A stretch of DNA of 28,876 nucleotides, taken from UBA8337 sp965662725. GTDB taxonomy: Bacteria; Pseudomonadota; Alphaproteobacteria; RS24. Shown in pieces: positions 1 through 7,901 of the stretch. Under the pieces are notes generated by a model. That model saw only the letters and a list, made by a program, of their open reading frames with translations, was not told where the DNA came from and did no database searches. The stretch lies in assembly GCA_965662725.1 (NCBI GenBank), contig CBFIIT010000020.1, positions 1-28,876 of the forward strand, given 5' to 3'. The translations under genes were made by a program, and so were the position numbers. Positions within the stretch are counted from its first letter, which is position 1; each line of letters starts with the position of its first letter.

Positions 1-712
1 CTTGCACGAACATGGGCGGAAAGCCTTTCATATCAGCAAAAAGCGGCGAAATAAGTGGGTTTTTCTTATCTTGATTGGGGCCATACCAATCAATCGCAAT
101 ATGCATTTTCTCAGCGTCAATCATCGGGTCGCGATGATAATGGGTTTTGATGGATGCACCCGATGCGGTCAAATCGGTCCATGGCGACATCAGCGCGACG
201 GCTTTCGGCTGTGCCTTGTCGTGCTCGCGCAATTTTTGCATCAGAGCGAGACTGAGGCCACCGCCTGCACTGTCACCGGCCAGCAGCATTTTATCAGCCT
301 TTACCCCTTGCTCGATGAGAAAATCATAGGCTTCTTCCGCATCTTCAATAGCGGCGGGAAACGGGTTTTCCGGGGCCAAGCGGTAATCGATAATCAATCC
401 GCGCACGCCGGCAAAGCGGCATAATTTGGTCACCATGGCACGATGGGTATCAATGCTGCCCAAAATATAACCGCCACCATGCAGATATAATAAGGTGCGA
501 TCAGCCGATAAATCACCGACCCATTCAGCGTCCATATTGCCCAGCTTAAAGGCTTGCCCTTGATTGGCGCGGCCCATGATAAGGCTCAAAATGCCGCGGC
601 GGTTTTCACCGGCGCGCGCCATTTCCAATCCCTCCAAACCTTCCGGCAAAAGACCGCTGCGCAAAGCGCGGCGTAAAAGTCGGCTGTAAAGACGTGCACG
701 AAGACTGGCCAT
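1..712 (-). CDS. Alpha/beta hydrolase, HSL-type esterase/lipase (3' end outside window)
   Basis: This gene runs off the left edge; 237 N-terminal residues are visible. It belongs to the hormone-sensitive-lipase group of carboxylesterases, which hydrolyse short or medium acyl esters. The oxyanion motif HGGG is at residues 78-81, the nucleophile elbow GDSAGG has its serine at 148, and DPM is at 195-197. The catalytic aspartate and histidine would lie just past the edge. The start is supported by a GGGAGGA ribosome site about 6 nt upstream. There is no signal peptide, so it is probably cytoplasmic. The family is clear; the substrate cannot be read from sequence. Confidence 0.93.
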   Translation of the reverse strand, partial: MASLRARLYSRLLRRALRSGLLPEGLEGLEMARAGENRRGILSLIMGRANQGQAFKLGNMDAEWVGDLSADRTLLYLHGGGYILGSIDTHRAMVTKLCRFAGVRGLIIDYRLAPENPFPAAIEDAEEAYDFLIEQGVKADKMLLAGDSAGGGLSLALMQKLREHDKAQPKAVALMSPWTDLTASGASIKTHYHRDPMIDAEKMHIAIDWYGPNQDKKNPLISPLFADMKGFPPMFVQ

Positions 713-761
713 GATAATTCCTCCCGAATTCACATAACTGTAATGCATTTATTGATGAAAG

Positions 762-818
762 CAAAACGCCCGGCCTGATGAGGGGGAGGAGCATGCCTCA
801 TCAACACTGGCCGGGCGT
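762..818 (-). terminator. Intrinsic terminator of the hsp20 gene
   Basis: The stem is ACGCCCGGCC (766-775) against GGCCGGGCGT (809-818), extended inside by TGATGAGG (776-783) against CCTCATCA (796-803). Read on the minus strand, the hairpin follows the hsp20 stop and is followed by TTTTGCTTT. This fits a rho-independent terminator separating hsp20 from the downstream esterase gene. There is a small asymmetric bulge at 804-808. Confidence 0.8.
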
Positions 819-840
819 CAGACGTTTATCTAGCGGGGGG

Positions 841-1269
841 CTAGTTCAACGTCTTGGCAATATTAATCTTACGAGGCCGTTCGGCTTCGGGGATTTCGCG
901 CTCAAAAGCAATATGCAGCAATCCCTTATCGAGATGCGCGCCGGTGACACGCACATGGTCGGCCAGTTGGAAACGACGCTCAAAATTACGTGCCGCAATG
1001 CCGCGATAAAGATAGCTGTCGCCATTATCGGATGCAGCCGCCGTGCCGCGCACAATCAATGCGTCGCCACGTTGTTCGATATCCAGCTCGGCTTCGCCGA
1101 AACCGGCAACCGCCATGGTCAGGCGATAGCTGTTTTCATCTTCACGCGCCACATTATAGGGCGGAAAAGCTGTGCTCTTATCGGTCTGATTGACCGCATC
1201 AAACAGGCTGGCAAGCCCGTCAAAGCCAATGGTTGAGCGATAAAGCGGGGTTAAATCAAAACGGTTCAT
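841..1269 (-). CDS. Small heat shock protein, Hsp20/IbpA family
   Basis: A 142-residue holdase chaperone that binds unfolding proteins in the cytoplasm during heat stress. The N-terminus MNRFDLTPLYRSTIGFD matches the IbpA-type opening. An alpha-crystallin domain follows (roughly residues 35-125), containing AVAGF and a RNFERRFQL segment typical of bacterial class A small Hsps. The C-terminal INI is an I-x-I motif at 135-137, used in oligomer assembly. I chose the ATG at 1269 because AAGGAG lies 6 nt upstream; longer starts at 1275 or 1293 would put this site inside or next to the start codon. A sigma32-like promoter and a ROSE-like leader precede it. The annotation is secure; the choice between ibpA and hspA-type naming is not. 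Confidence 0.95.
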   Translation of the reverse strand: MNRFDLTPLYRSTIGFDGLASLFDAVNQTDKSTAFPPYNVAREDENSYRLTMAVAGFGEAELDIEQRGDALIVRGTAAASDNGDSYLYRGIAARNFERRFQLADHVRVTGAHLDKGLLHIAFEREIPEAERPRKINIAKTLN

Positions 1270-1358
1270 TTTCATCTCCTTCTTATGAAGCAAGAAACTG
1301 TCTTCGGCCCTTAAAGGCGCCGCTAACAGGGTTGGAAACCGACCCGATTGTCGGCCTC
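1270..1358 (-). promoter_or_regulatory. ROSE-like RNA thermometer in the hsp20 5' leader
   Basis: Just before the start codon, the minus strand reads TCTTGCTTC (1287-1295), a 4-nt loop, then GAAGGAGA (1275-1282). CUUC pairs with GAAG, one G is bulged, and UCUU pairs with GAGA including a U-G wobble. This hides the Shine-Dalgarno sequence and matches the diagnostic ROSE core, in which UUGCU pairs with the SD around a bulged G. Further upstream another hairpin can form, CCGAC against GUCGG. The leader of about 90 nt fits known ROSE elements of alphaproteobacterial small heat-shock genes. Melting at high temperature would expose the SD. The pairing is seen; the function is inferred from the family. 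Confidence 0.82.
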
Positions 1359-1365
1359 ACACAGG

Positions 1366-1392
1366 AGATGGGAAAGCTAAAATTGCTTTCAA
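1366..1392 (-). promoter_or_regulatory. Sigma32-like heat shock promoter for hsp20
   Basis: On the minus strand TTGAAA (1387-1392) is separated by 14 nt from CCCATCT (1366-1372). This matches the RpoH consensus (CTTGAAA, 13-15 nt spacer, CCCATnT) almost completely. Transcription would start near 1358, giving a leader of about 90 nt that holds the ROSE-like structure. Confidence 0.75.
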
Positions 1393-1442
1393 AGTCTTGA
1401 AATTGAGAAAGTTTTTACTAGCCGCAATCTTTTTCGACTTTT

Positions 1443-2783
1443 TTACAATCCGGCCCAGAAAATCCACAAAATGCCAAGCGGGGCAATGATGCGGCCCGAC
1501 CATAGCCAGGCGTCAAACAAGCGGCCCTTATCGCCGAAAATGGCGCGCAATTCATCGACCGGCATCAGCCAAGCAGCGAATAAAATTACACCCAATCCAC
1601 CAAGCGGCATGAGATAGGCAGTGACCAGATAATCCTTCATATCAAACATGCTGCGACCGGCGATTTTGATATCGGCCCAAATATTGAATGAGAAGACCGT
1701 GCTCAGTCCGACCAAAAAGGTCAGCCCCAGCATGATGATGACGGCGCGCTTACGGCTCCAGCCGAAACGGTTTTCGGCCCAGCGAAACATCACTTCAGCC
1801 AGCGACAGACCGGAGGTGAGCGCGGCAAAATAAACCAGCACGAAAAACACCAGCGCCAATATGGTGCCGCCGGTTAATTGTGAAAATGCCAAAGGCAAAG
1901 TGGTAAACACCAGCCCCGGTCCGGCGGCCGGGTCCAAAGACTGGCCGAAGACAATCGCGAAAATGCCGATACCGGCCAAAAGCGCAATCGCCGTGTCAGC
2001 GAGACCGATCATGATGGCCGCTTTACCGAGATTCATCGATTTATCGAGATAGCTGCCATAGGTCATCAGCATGGCGGCGCCGACACCGACCGAGAAAAAA
2101 CCTTGTCCGACGGCTGACTGAATAACCTCAGGCGTGATTTTGGAAAAATCCGGCGTGAAGAGATAGGCCATGGCCGCGCCCATATCACCGGCAATTGCCC
2201 CATAGAGTGCAACCAGCACCAGCATAATCACCAAGGCCGGCATTAGAAATAAATTCGCTCGTTCAAGGCCGCTGGATAATTGGCGCAGTAAAATCAGGCC
2301 GAGTAGGGCGAGAAAGAGTATTTGATGAAAAATCATTTCACCGGGCGAGGCCAAAAGATTGCCGAACATGGCACCGGCAGCATCGCCGTCGAGACCGGCG
2401 ATTTGGCCGCTCATGGCGCGCCAAATATAAGATGAGACCCAACCTGCAATCACCGCATAAAAAGTCAGCAGCACAAATGAGCCGAGCACGCCAATGCCGC
2501 CAATCGCGCCAAAGGCGGCCGGACGATTATTCTCTATCGCAATATCGCGCACGGATGAGACCGCGTCAGAGCGGCCTTTTCGGCCAACCAATAATTCAGC
2601 CGCGGCGACCGGAATGGCGATGGCAAAAATCGTCAAAAGATAAACAAAAACGAAAGCGCCGCCGCCTTGCGTGCCGGTCATATAGGGGAATTTCCAAATA
2701 TTGCCGAGGCCGACAGCCGCACCGATACAAGAAAGGGCAAAGCCCGCATTGGAGGTCCAAAAGCTGGTATTTTTATGTTGCAT
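1443..2783 (-). CDS. Sodium-dependent transporter, NSS/SNF family
   Basis: A 446-residue inner-membrane symporter of the neurotransmitter:sodium symporter (LeuT-fold) family, which imports amino acids or related solutes with Na+. The first helix holds the signature GAAVGLGNIWKFPY (around residues 20-33), whose unwound AVGLGN stretch carries Na+ and substrate contacts in LeuT, followed by the GGGAF motif. About eleven to twelve hydrophobic segments are visible. The ATG at 2783 has GGGAG 8 nt upstream; the alternative GTG at 2792 would overlap that site. It stands alone, divergent from the hydrolase at 2914. The substrate is unknown. Confidence 0.95.
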   Translation of the reverse strand: MQHKNTSFWTSNAGFALSCIGAAVGLGNIWKFPYMTGTQGGGAFVFVYLLTIFAIAIPVAAAELLVGRKGRSDAVSSVRDIAIENNRPAAFGAIGGIGVLGSFVLLTFYAVIAGWVSSYIWRAMSGQIAGLDGDAAGAMFGNLLASPGEMIFHQILFLALLGLILLRQLSSGLERANLFLMPALVIMLVLVALYGAIAGDMGAAMAYLFTPDFSKITPEVIQSAVGQGFFSVGVGAAMLMTYGSYLDKSMNLGKAAIMIGLADTAIALLAGIGIFAIVFGQSLDPAAGPGLVFTTLPLAFSQLTGGTILALVFFVLVYFAALTSGLSLAEVMFRWAENRFGWSRKRAVIIMLGLTFLVGLSTVFSFNIWADIKIAGRSMFDMKDYLVTAYLMPLGGLGVILFAAWLMPVDELRAIFGDKGRLFDAWLWSGRIIAPLGILWIFWAGL

Positions 2784-2913
2784 GACCGTCACTCCCGATA
2801 TCGCTCTTGCCCAATTGAATAAAACTTTTGCAGATTCACCGCCTTAAGGCAATCAGTCCGGCTTGCCAAAGCCGCCAATTGGTCGCACAATTCTCGGCTC
2901 AAGGGAGAAATTA

Positions 2914-3897
2914 ATGGCGGCAGAGATAGAGCAGATTAAATGGGATGCGGCCTCGCGTCTGGTGGAAATTGACACCAATCCGATACCGGCGGGAGCGGTG
3001 GTCGGCATGCATAAAATGCGCGACGGAAAAATGCTGCGCGGCGCGGTGTTTCCGGCTGAAAATTTGGATGGCAGCAAACCGCGCGGGACGCTGGTTTTAA
3101 TGACCGGTTATTCCGAATTTATCGAAAAATATTTCGAAACTGTGCGCGATTTTACAAAGCGCGGCTATGTGGTGGTAATGCCGGAATGGCGCGGCCATGG
3201 TTTGTCTGAGGGTGACAGTGTGGAACCGACACGGCTGCATTTGCGCGATTTTGATACTAATCTGCGCGACCTTGAAGACCGATGGGACAGGCTGGTGGCG
3301 CCTTTGCCGAAACCGCATGTCGGTTTGGCGCATTCCATGGGCGGACAAATTTCTTTGCGCGCCGTTAAAGCGCATCCCGACTGGTTGAGCGGCTTGGCGC
3401 AAAGCGCACCGATGCACGGGTTGCCAATACCGCGTCATTTAAAAGCGCTGATGAAAATTATTATCTTAGTGGCGCGCCTGCGTGGCAAGGATGATGAATG
3501 GAATCCGGCGCAAGGCGAGGCGGTGCGCCCAAGCGTGCCTGAAGAAAATAATGTCACCAATGATATGCAGCGTTTTAAGCGCGGCGATACGCTTTATGTG
3601 ACCGAGCCGCAATTGCAAGTTAATGGCGCCAGCCTTGCTTGGTTTGCCGCCGCTGATAAGGCGATGGCCGACAGCCAACGCAAACGCTTTTTGGCCGATA
3701 TTGACACGCCGCTTTTTATCGGCACGGCGGAAGAAGAATTGCTGGTCGACAATAAGGTGCATGCGCATGTGATTGCCAATGTCAAAAACGGCAGCGGCAA
3801 ATTTTATGCGCATGGAAAACATGAATTGCTGATGGAAAAAGATGCTGTTCGCGACGCCTTTATTGCTGATGTCGCGGCATTTTTTGACGCGCTTTAA
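2914..3897 (+). CDS. Alpha/beta hydrolase, PldB/lysophospholipase-like
   Basis: A 327-residue hydrolase resembling lysophospholipase L2 / monoacylglycerol lipase (COG2267 type). The stretch YSEFIEKYFETVRDFTKRGY followed by WRGHGLSEG (92-100) is characteristic. The nucleophile elbow is HSMGG with Ser141; Asp279 and His303 (in GKHELLME) fit the rest of the triad. The start at 2914 is preceded by AAGGGAG; a longer in-frame start at 2863 lacks a ribosome site. There is no signal peptide, so it likely acts in the cytoplasm or at the inner membrane on lysophospholipids or monoacylglycerols. It converges on hisN with only 9 bp between stops and no obvious terminator. Confidence 0.92.
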   Translation: MAAEIEQIKWDAASRLVEIDTNPIPAGAVVGMHKMRDGKMLRGAVFPAENLDGSKPRGTLVLMTGYSEFIEKYFETVRDFTKRGYVVVMPEWRGHGLSEGDSVEPTRLHLRDFDTNLRDLEDRWDRLVAPLPKPHVGLAHSMGGQISLRAVKAHPDWLSGLAQSAPMHGLPIPRHLKALMKIIILVARLRGKDDEWNPAQGEAVRPSVPEENNVTNDMQRFKRGDTLYVTEPQLQVNGASLAWFAAADKAMADSQRKRFLADIDTPLFIGTAEEELLVDNKVHAHVIANVKNGSGKFYAHGKHELLMEKDAVRDAFIADVAAFFDAL

Positions 3898-3906
3898 GCG
3901 CAGTAA

Positions 3907-4701
3907 TTAAGCGTTTAAAATTTCCATTGTGGCTTCATGCATGGCCTTGTCACCGGCGGCAATGGCTTGCCCGCCCTGCATCGCACTATTGCCTTGCCAG
4001 TCGGTAATGATACCGCCTGCCTCTTCGACAATCGGTATCAAGGCTTGAATGTCATAAGGCTGCAAAGTTTGTTCGACTACCAAATCAATATGACCGGCCG
4101 CCAGCAGCGCATAATTATAGCAATCGCCGCCATAGCGGGTCAGTTTCACGGTCTCAGCCAAACGCTTCCAAACCGCCTCTTGGGGCGTATTGTCAAACAA
4201 AACAGGCGTGGTGGTGGCCAGCACCGCATTGTCTAAAGACGCACAAGTGCGGGTAGAAATTGGCATCACCGCATTGTCGTGGCGCAAATAAGCGCCATGC
4301 CCTTGGCTGGCATAATAGCGTTCTTTGGTAAAGGGCTGGTCCATCATGCCCAGCGTCACCGCCGCGCCGTCATTCATGGCAATCAAAGTGCCCCAGCTTG
4401 GTATGCCGGAAATAAATGCGCGCGTGCCGTCAATCGGGTCCAGCACCCATTGCAGGGGGCCGCCGGCTTTCTCGCCATGCTCTTCACCCAAAATCGCATG
4501 ATGCGGATAATGCGTGTCAATCAATTGGCGAATGGCGGCTTCTGCATCGCGGTCGGCAGCGGTGACCGGGTCAAAACCGTCAGATAGCTTATTGGTAATA
4601 TCGGGCAAATTGCGAAACAGCGGCAGCGTGACAGAGGCGGCGGCATCGGCCAATTGATGCGCAAAAGCCAGCAAGTCTTTTAGGTCTTCTTTTTCAGCCA
4701 T
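3907..4701 (-). CDS. hisN: Histidinol-phosphatase, inositol monophosphatase family
   Basis: 264 residues. It most likely removes phosphate from histidinol phosphate, the penultimate part of histidine biosynthesis, using Mg2+. The inositol-monophosphatase fold is shown by DPVTAADRDAE (44-54), GEEHG with metal ligands E73/E74, and WVLDPIDGTRAF with D88 and D91. The C-terminal ligand is D217 in YDIQAL. The segments SGIPSWGTLIA and RYGGDCYNYALLAAGHIDLVVE separate HisN-type enzymes from SuhB or CysQ. It is second in a two-gene unit, 17 bp after the N-formylglutamate amidohydrolase-like gene. Inositol-1-phosphatase activity is the alternative. Confidence 0.9.
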   Translation of the reverse strand: MAEKEDLKDLLAFAHQLADAAASVTLPLFRNLPDITNKLSDGFDPVTAADRDAEAAIRQLIDTHYPHHAILGEEHGEKAGGPLQWVLDPIDGTRAFISGIPSWGTLIAMNDGAAVTLGMMDQPFTKERYYASQGHGAYLRHDNAVMPISTRTCASLDNAVLATTTPVLFDNTPQEAVWKRLAETVKLTRYGGDCYNYALLAAGHIDLVVEQTLQPYDIQALIPIVEEAGGIITDWQGNSAMQGGQAIAAGDKAMHEATMEILNA

Positions 4702-4718
4702 TTTATGCTTAAGCCTTT

Positions 4719-5609
4719 TTATTCAGCGGCAGATTGCGCTCCGGTATTGGGGCCCAGTAAGAGGGGCATAATGTCGACCAGCTCGCGCATCAAATCGGTC
4801 AAATCATTTTGCAAGCGGGCAAAGCCGTCATGTTTTTCATAACTTGCTTCATCCATATAAAGGGCGCGATTGATCTCGATTTGCGCTGCATGATGGCCTT
4901 CGCCGGGCCTGCCATAACGAGCGGTAATAAAGCCACCGGCATAAGGTTTATTTCGCGCCACTTGATAGCCGCGATGGCTTAAAAATCGGCTCAACCAGTC
5001 GCTTAATTGCGGCGCGCATGAGCGGCCATGCCGGTCACCGATAACAAAATCAATTCGCTTATCGCCCGATGATAGCTTTGTCGCTTGCGATGGCATGGAG
5101 TGGCTGTCGATTAAAACCGCATAGCCATGTTTCATATGCAGCCGCGTCATCTCATCTGCCAAGCGCCGATGAAACGGATGATAAATCTGTTCAATGCGTC
5201 GCTCGGCCTCGGCAAAGTTCAGTTTCTTATTGTAAATCGGCGTGTTTTCTGCGACCAGACGCGGCACAGTGCCAAGACCGGCGGCCGCGCGGGCCGAATG
5301 GCGGTCAATATGCGGCGGCAAACTATCAGCAAAAAGCGCCGGTTCCAGCTCATAGGGCGCGCGGTTTAAATCGACATAGGCGCGCGGGTAATAAGCCGAC
5401 ATGAGTGCCGCGCCGATTTTCGGGCCATTGGCCAATAGCGCATCGACAAACATATCTTCAGATTGGCGTATCTCATGCGCATCAAGGCGCGAGGCGTCGA
5501 TAAAATCTTGCGGATAATAATTGCCGCTATGCGGAGAATTAAATAAAAGCGGCACCGCTTCGCTATGCGGCGGTGAAAACTCAAACGACAGCGGTGACCC
5601 CTCAGACAT
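4719..5609 (-). CDS. N-formylglutamate amidohydrolase family protein
   Basis: 296 residues of the N-formylglutamate amidohydrolase (FGase) family, zinc-type hydrolases that release formate and glutamate in one branch of histidine degradation; several members act on other N-acyl amino acids. Family marks are FNSPHSGNYYP near the N-terminus, ESDMF-like QSEDMFVDAL, YPRAYVDLNRAPYELEP, DSHSMPS in the middle, and GRPGEGHHAAQIEINRALYM near the end. The ATG at 5609 is used; a TTG two codons earlier is possible, and neither has a strong ribosome site. It lies upstream of hisN in the same transcription unit. No other hut gene is nearby, so a role in histidine breakdown is not assured. Confidence 0.9.
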   Translation of the reverse strand: MSEGSPLSFEFSPPHSEAVPLLFNSPHSGNYYPQDFIDASRLDAHEIRQSEDMFVDALLANGPKIGAALMSAYYPRAYVDLNRAPYELEPALFADSLPPHIDRHSARAAAGLGTVPRLVAENTPIYNKKLNFAEAERRIEQIYHPFHRRLADEMTRLHMKHGYAVLIDSHSMPSQATKLSSGDKRIDFVIGDRHGRSCAPQLSDWLSRFLSHRGYQVARNKPYAGGFITARYGRPGEGHHAAQIEINRALYMDEASYEKHDGFARLQNDLTDLMRELVDIMPLLLGPNTGAQSAAE

Positions 5610-5696
5610 GAGCAAAGCTTAACATGTAATGGCGGAAAAATATATGCTGATGATGACGCGGCTGTCGGCCTGCGCGATTTATCTTGATTTTGCTTT

Positions 5697-5715
5697 CTTC
5701 TATTGTAAATAGAAG
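5697..5715. repeat. Perfect inverted repeat upstream of tRNA-Val
   Basis: CTTCTAT (5697-5703) and ATAGAAG (5709-5715) are exact inverted arms around a 5-nt centre, about 30 bp before the tRNA. It could overlap the tRNA promoter or bind a regulator; nothing further supports either reading. Confidence 0.45.
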
Positions 5716-5745
5716 CACGCTTACCAAGCGTCCCGATATCGGTAA

Positions 5746-5820
5746 GGGCGATTAGCTCAGCGGGAGAGCACTACATTGACATTGTAGGGGTCACTGGTTC
5801 AATCCCAGTATCGCCCACCA
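5746..5820 (+). tRNA. tRNA-Val (anticodon GAC)
   Basis: A 75-nt cloverleaf. The acceptor stem is GGGCGAT (5746-5752) with ATCGCCC (5810-5816), the D stem is GCTC/GAGC, the anticodon stem is CTACA/TGTAG around the loop TTGACAT (anticodon GAC), and the T arm is ACTGG-TTCAATC-CCAGT. The discriminator is A and the CCA end is encoded. GAC reads GUC and GUU valine codons. All stems pair fully. Confidence 0.97.
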
Positions 5821-5896
5821 CCGAGCCGCAAGAAACAAACATCCATATCGCGCATCGTGTATTGCCTCTGAATTTAGATACAGGTTACGCTGATGA

Positions 5897-6325
5897 ATGA
5901 CCTCTCATCCCACCATGACGACTGAACCCACCCCCGCTCAATTAGAGGCGATGGCGCAAGTCGTTGCCTCTGGCCAAGATGGCCCGTTTAGCATGGTCAA
6001 TATCATCAAATATAAGCGCCAAGCTGACTATCCGGCGGGGATGAACGCGCCGAAGCGAACCGGTCGCGAGGCTTATGCTGAATATGGGGCGGTGGTCAGC
6101 CCCATGATATTGGCACTTGGCGGCTCTATCGCATTTCGTGAGGATGTGGCGCTGGGCTTCGTCGGTGATACTGATGCGGATGAGGTAATTATCATTAGCT
6201 ACCCGTCGCGCCAAGCTTATCTCGATATGTTTCGCAGCGCCGCCTATCAAGAGGCTATTGTGCATCGCAAAGCGGGGTTAGTGTATCGAACGCTGTTTGC
6301 CTGTTCTGCGCCATCCTCCAAATAG
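5897..6325 (+). CDS. DUF1330 domain-containing protein
   Basis: A 142-residue cytoplasmic protein with a DUF1330 domain, a small ferredoxin-like alpha/beta fold that usually dimerises. FSMVNIIKYK near residue 31 is the typical first strand, YAEYGAVVSPMILALGGSIAF the helix-strand unit, and DEVIIISYPSRQAYLDMFRSAAYQEAIVHRKAGL the second half. No enzymatic role is established for the family. The start is uncertain: ATGs occur at 5897 and 5915 and neither has a clear Shine-Dalgarno. It stands alone between tRNA-Val and the next hydrolase gene. Confidence 0.85.
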   Translation: MTSHPTMTTEPTPAQLEAMAQVVASGQDGPFSMVNIIKYKRQADYPAGMNAPKRTGREAYAEYGAVVSPMILALGGSIAFREDVALGFVGDTDADEVIIISYPSRQAYLDMFRSAAYQEAIVHRKAGLVYRTLFACSAPSSK

Positions 6326-6438
6326 ATGCAGAAATCCATCCATTGCTCGCGCTAACCGACAGCAGGGGCATGCCGCATTGCCTGTTGCGTCGCGCAGAAT
6401 ATTCAGTCTACGCTTAATTCTGTTGAGGAGTTGAGCGT

Positions 6439-7425
6439 ATGGATATTTGGCAGTGGTTTTCTGAGAACGAAAAAATATTAAGCGGCATTGCGGCAGCTTT
6501 TGTCATTATCGGCGCTTTCGCAACCATTGGCCGCAATTTTATTTTGCAAATTTTCAACCGTGCCGCCGGCGGCACTAAGAAGCTGACACTGGCTGATTTA
6601 AGCAAGCCATCACCCCATTCGATAAAATTTGCCAATTCAGATGGCGTTAATATCGCTTACAGCGTGCATGGTAAAACCGCGCCTGATTTGCTGGTGACGC
6701 CGGGCATTGTTTCCAATCTGCATATTTCAGCCAATCTACCGCCATTGAAAAAAACCATGTCGGCTTTGGCCAAATGTTCGCGGGTGATTAATTTTGACAA
6801 GCGCGGGCAAGGTTTATCCGATCCGATAAGTAATGTCGCGACGCTCAGCGAGCGGGTAAAAGATATCCAAGCCGTCGCTGAAGCCAGCCAAGCTGATCGC
6901 TTTGTGTTGATGGGGATTTCCGAAGGTGGGCCGATGAGCGTCAAATACGCCGTCGAAAATCCCGATATTGTCAAAGGGCTTATTCTTTTCGGGACAACAG
7001 CAAAATTTCTCCGCGCCGATGATTACGCCATTGGCTTGTCGGAAAAAGCACTTAACAATATGGGTGAATTTTGGGGCGAAGCCATGGCACGCGATATTTT
7101 ATTTCCCAGCATTTCGCGCGAGGAAATTGATGATGAAACCTATAAAGGGTTCGAAAAATTGCTGGCTGACAGGCGCTCTTTGAAACAAATTGTTGAATAT
7201 ATGAAAACGCTGGATGTGCGCGATATTTTGAAAGATGTGAAATGTCCGACATTGGTGCTGCATTTTTCCGGTGATCTCGCCGTGCCGTCCCGCATGGGAC
7301 GTTATCTGGCTGATAATATTCCAAATGCTGAGTATCTGGAAATTGCCGGTGTTGACCATTGTGATTTGGGCTCCGCCCCCGACGCCGTGAAAAGCGTGCA
7401 GGCATTTATCGCTCGCCATTCTTAG
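6439..7425 (+). CDS. Membrane-anchored alpha/beta hydrolase
   Basis: 328 residues. A hydrophobic helix at about 14-31 anchors it, then an alpha/beta hydrolase domain begins near residue 58. The stretch INFDKRGQGLSDP (117-129) and nucleophile elbow GISEGGP (Ser161) resemble hydrolase domains that in other bacteria are fused to class III adenylate cyclases; no cyclase domain is present here. Asp279 (SGD) and His307 (GVDHCD) complete a plausible triad. GAGGAG precedes the start by 8 nt. A hydroxylaminobenzene mutase-like gene follows after 35 bp and is probably cotranscribed. The substrate is unknown. Confidence 0.88.
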   Translation: MDIWQWFSENEKILSGIAAAFVIIGAFATIGRNFILQIFNRAAGGTKKLTLADLSKPSPHSIKFANSDGVNIAYSVHGKTAPDLLVTPGIVSNLHISANLPPLKKTMSALAKCSRVINFDKRGQGLSDPISNVATLSERVKDIQAVAEASQADRFVLMGISEGGPMSVKYAVENPDIVKGLILFGTTAKFLRADDYAIGLSEKALNNMGEFWGEAMARDILFPSISREEIDDETYKGFEKLLADRRSLKQIVEYMKTLDVRDILKDVKCPTLVLHFSGDLAVPSRMGRYLADNIPNAEYLEIAGVDHCDLGSAPDAVKSVQAFIARHS

Positions 7426-7460
7426 TAATTTGCGTGGTTTTTTGAAGAAGGGACGTTGAT

Positions 7461-7871
7461 ATGCAACGTAATTTGAACAAGCACGGTTTTATCCTCATTT
7501 TATTGTCACTGTTTACCGGCTTTGCCATTCCTGTTGCCGAGGCGTCGCGTCTTGCGCTCTCGGCCCATACCATTGGATTGATGAGCGGCATTTTATTGAT
7601 TGCCGTGGCCGCCGCTTGGCCGTCAATGGTGTTGGGTGAAACGCAAAAGAAGATTGTTTATTGGGGCTGGGTCTATTCAAGTTATGCCAATTGGTTCGCC
7701 ATTTTGGTCGGCGCTCTTGCCGGTGCGGGACGGATGACGCCGCTTGCCTCTCGCGGCATGACAGCGGCCGAGCCGGTAGAATTATTTGTCAGCTTCCTGC
7801 TTATCTCACTGAGTTTAGCAGCGATTGCCGCCACCGCCTTATCGATTTTGGGTATTGTACGCAGCAAATAA
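7461..7871 (+). CDS. Hydroxylaminobenzene mutase-like (HabA/HabB-type) membrane protein
   Basis: 136 residues with four hydrophobic segments at about 9-26, 38-56, 70-89 and 109-130. The layout and motifs (HGFILILLSLFTGFAIPV, AAWP, YANWFAILVGALAGAGRMTPLA, LLISLSLAAIAAT) resemble the small integral-membrane hydroxylaminobenzene mutases, which rearrange hydroxylaminobenzene to 2-aminophenol in nitroarene degraders. GAAGGGA precedes the start. No other nitroarene genes are near, so the native substrate is open; resemblance is by fold and scattered motifs recalled from the family. Confidence 0.7.
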   Translation: MQRNLNKHGFILILLSLFTGFAIPVAEASRLALSAHTIGLMSGILLIAVAAAWPSMVLGETQKKIVYWGWVYSSYANWFAILVGALAGAGRMTPLASRGMTAAEPVELFVSFLLISLSLAAIAATALSILGIVRSK

Positions 7872-7901
7872 AATTGAATTTCGGTCCTTAGGCAATTGCG
7901 G

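Noticed and set aside
2863..2913. Earlier start of the PldB-like hydrolase at 2863.
   Set aside because: It has no ribosome site, whereas AAGGGAG stands 7 nt before the ATG at 2914.
5746..5820. tRNA-Val as an integration site for a mobile element.
   Set aside because: No integrase or recombinase gene is in the window and I see no second copy of the tRNA 3' end as a direct repeat.
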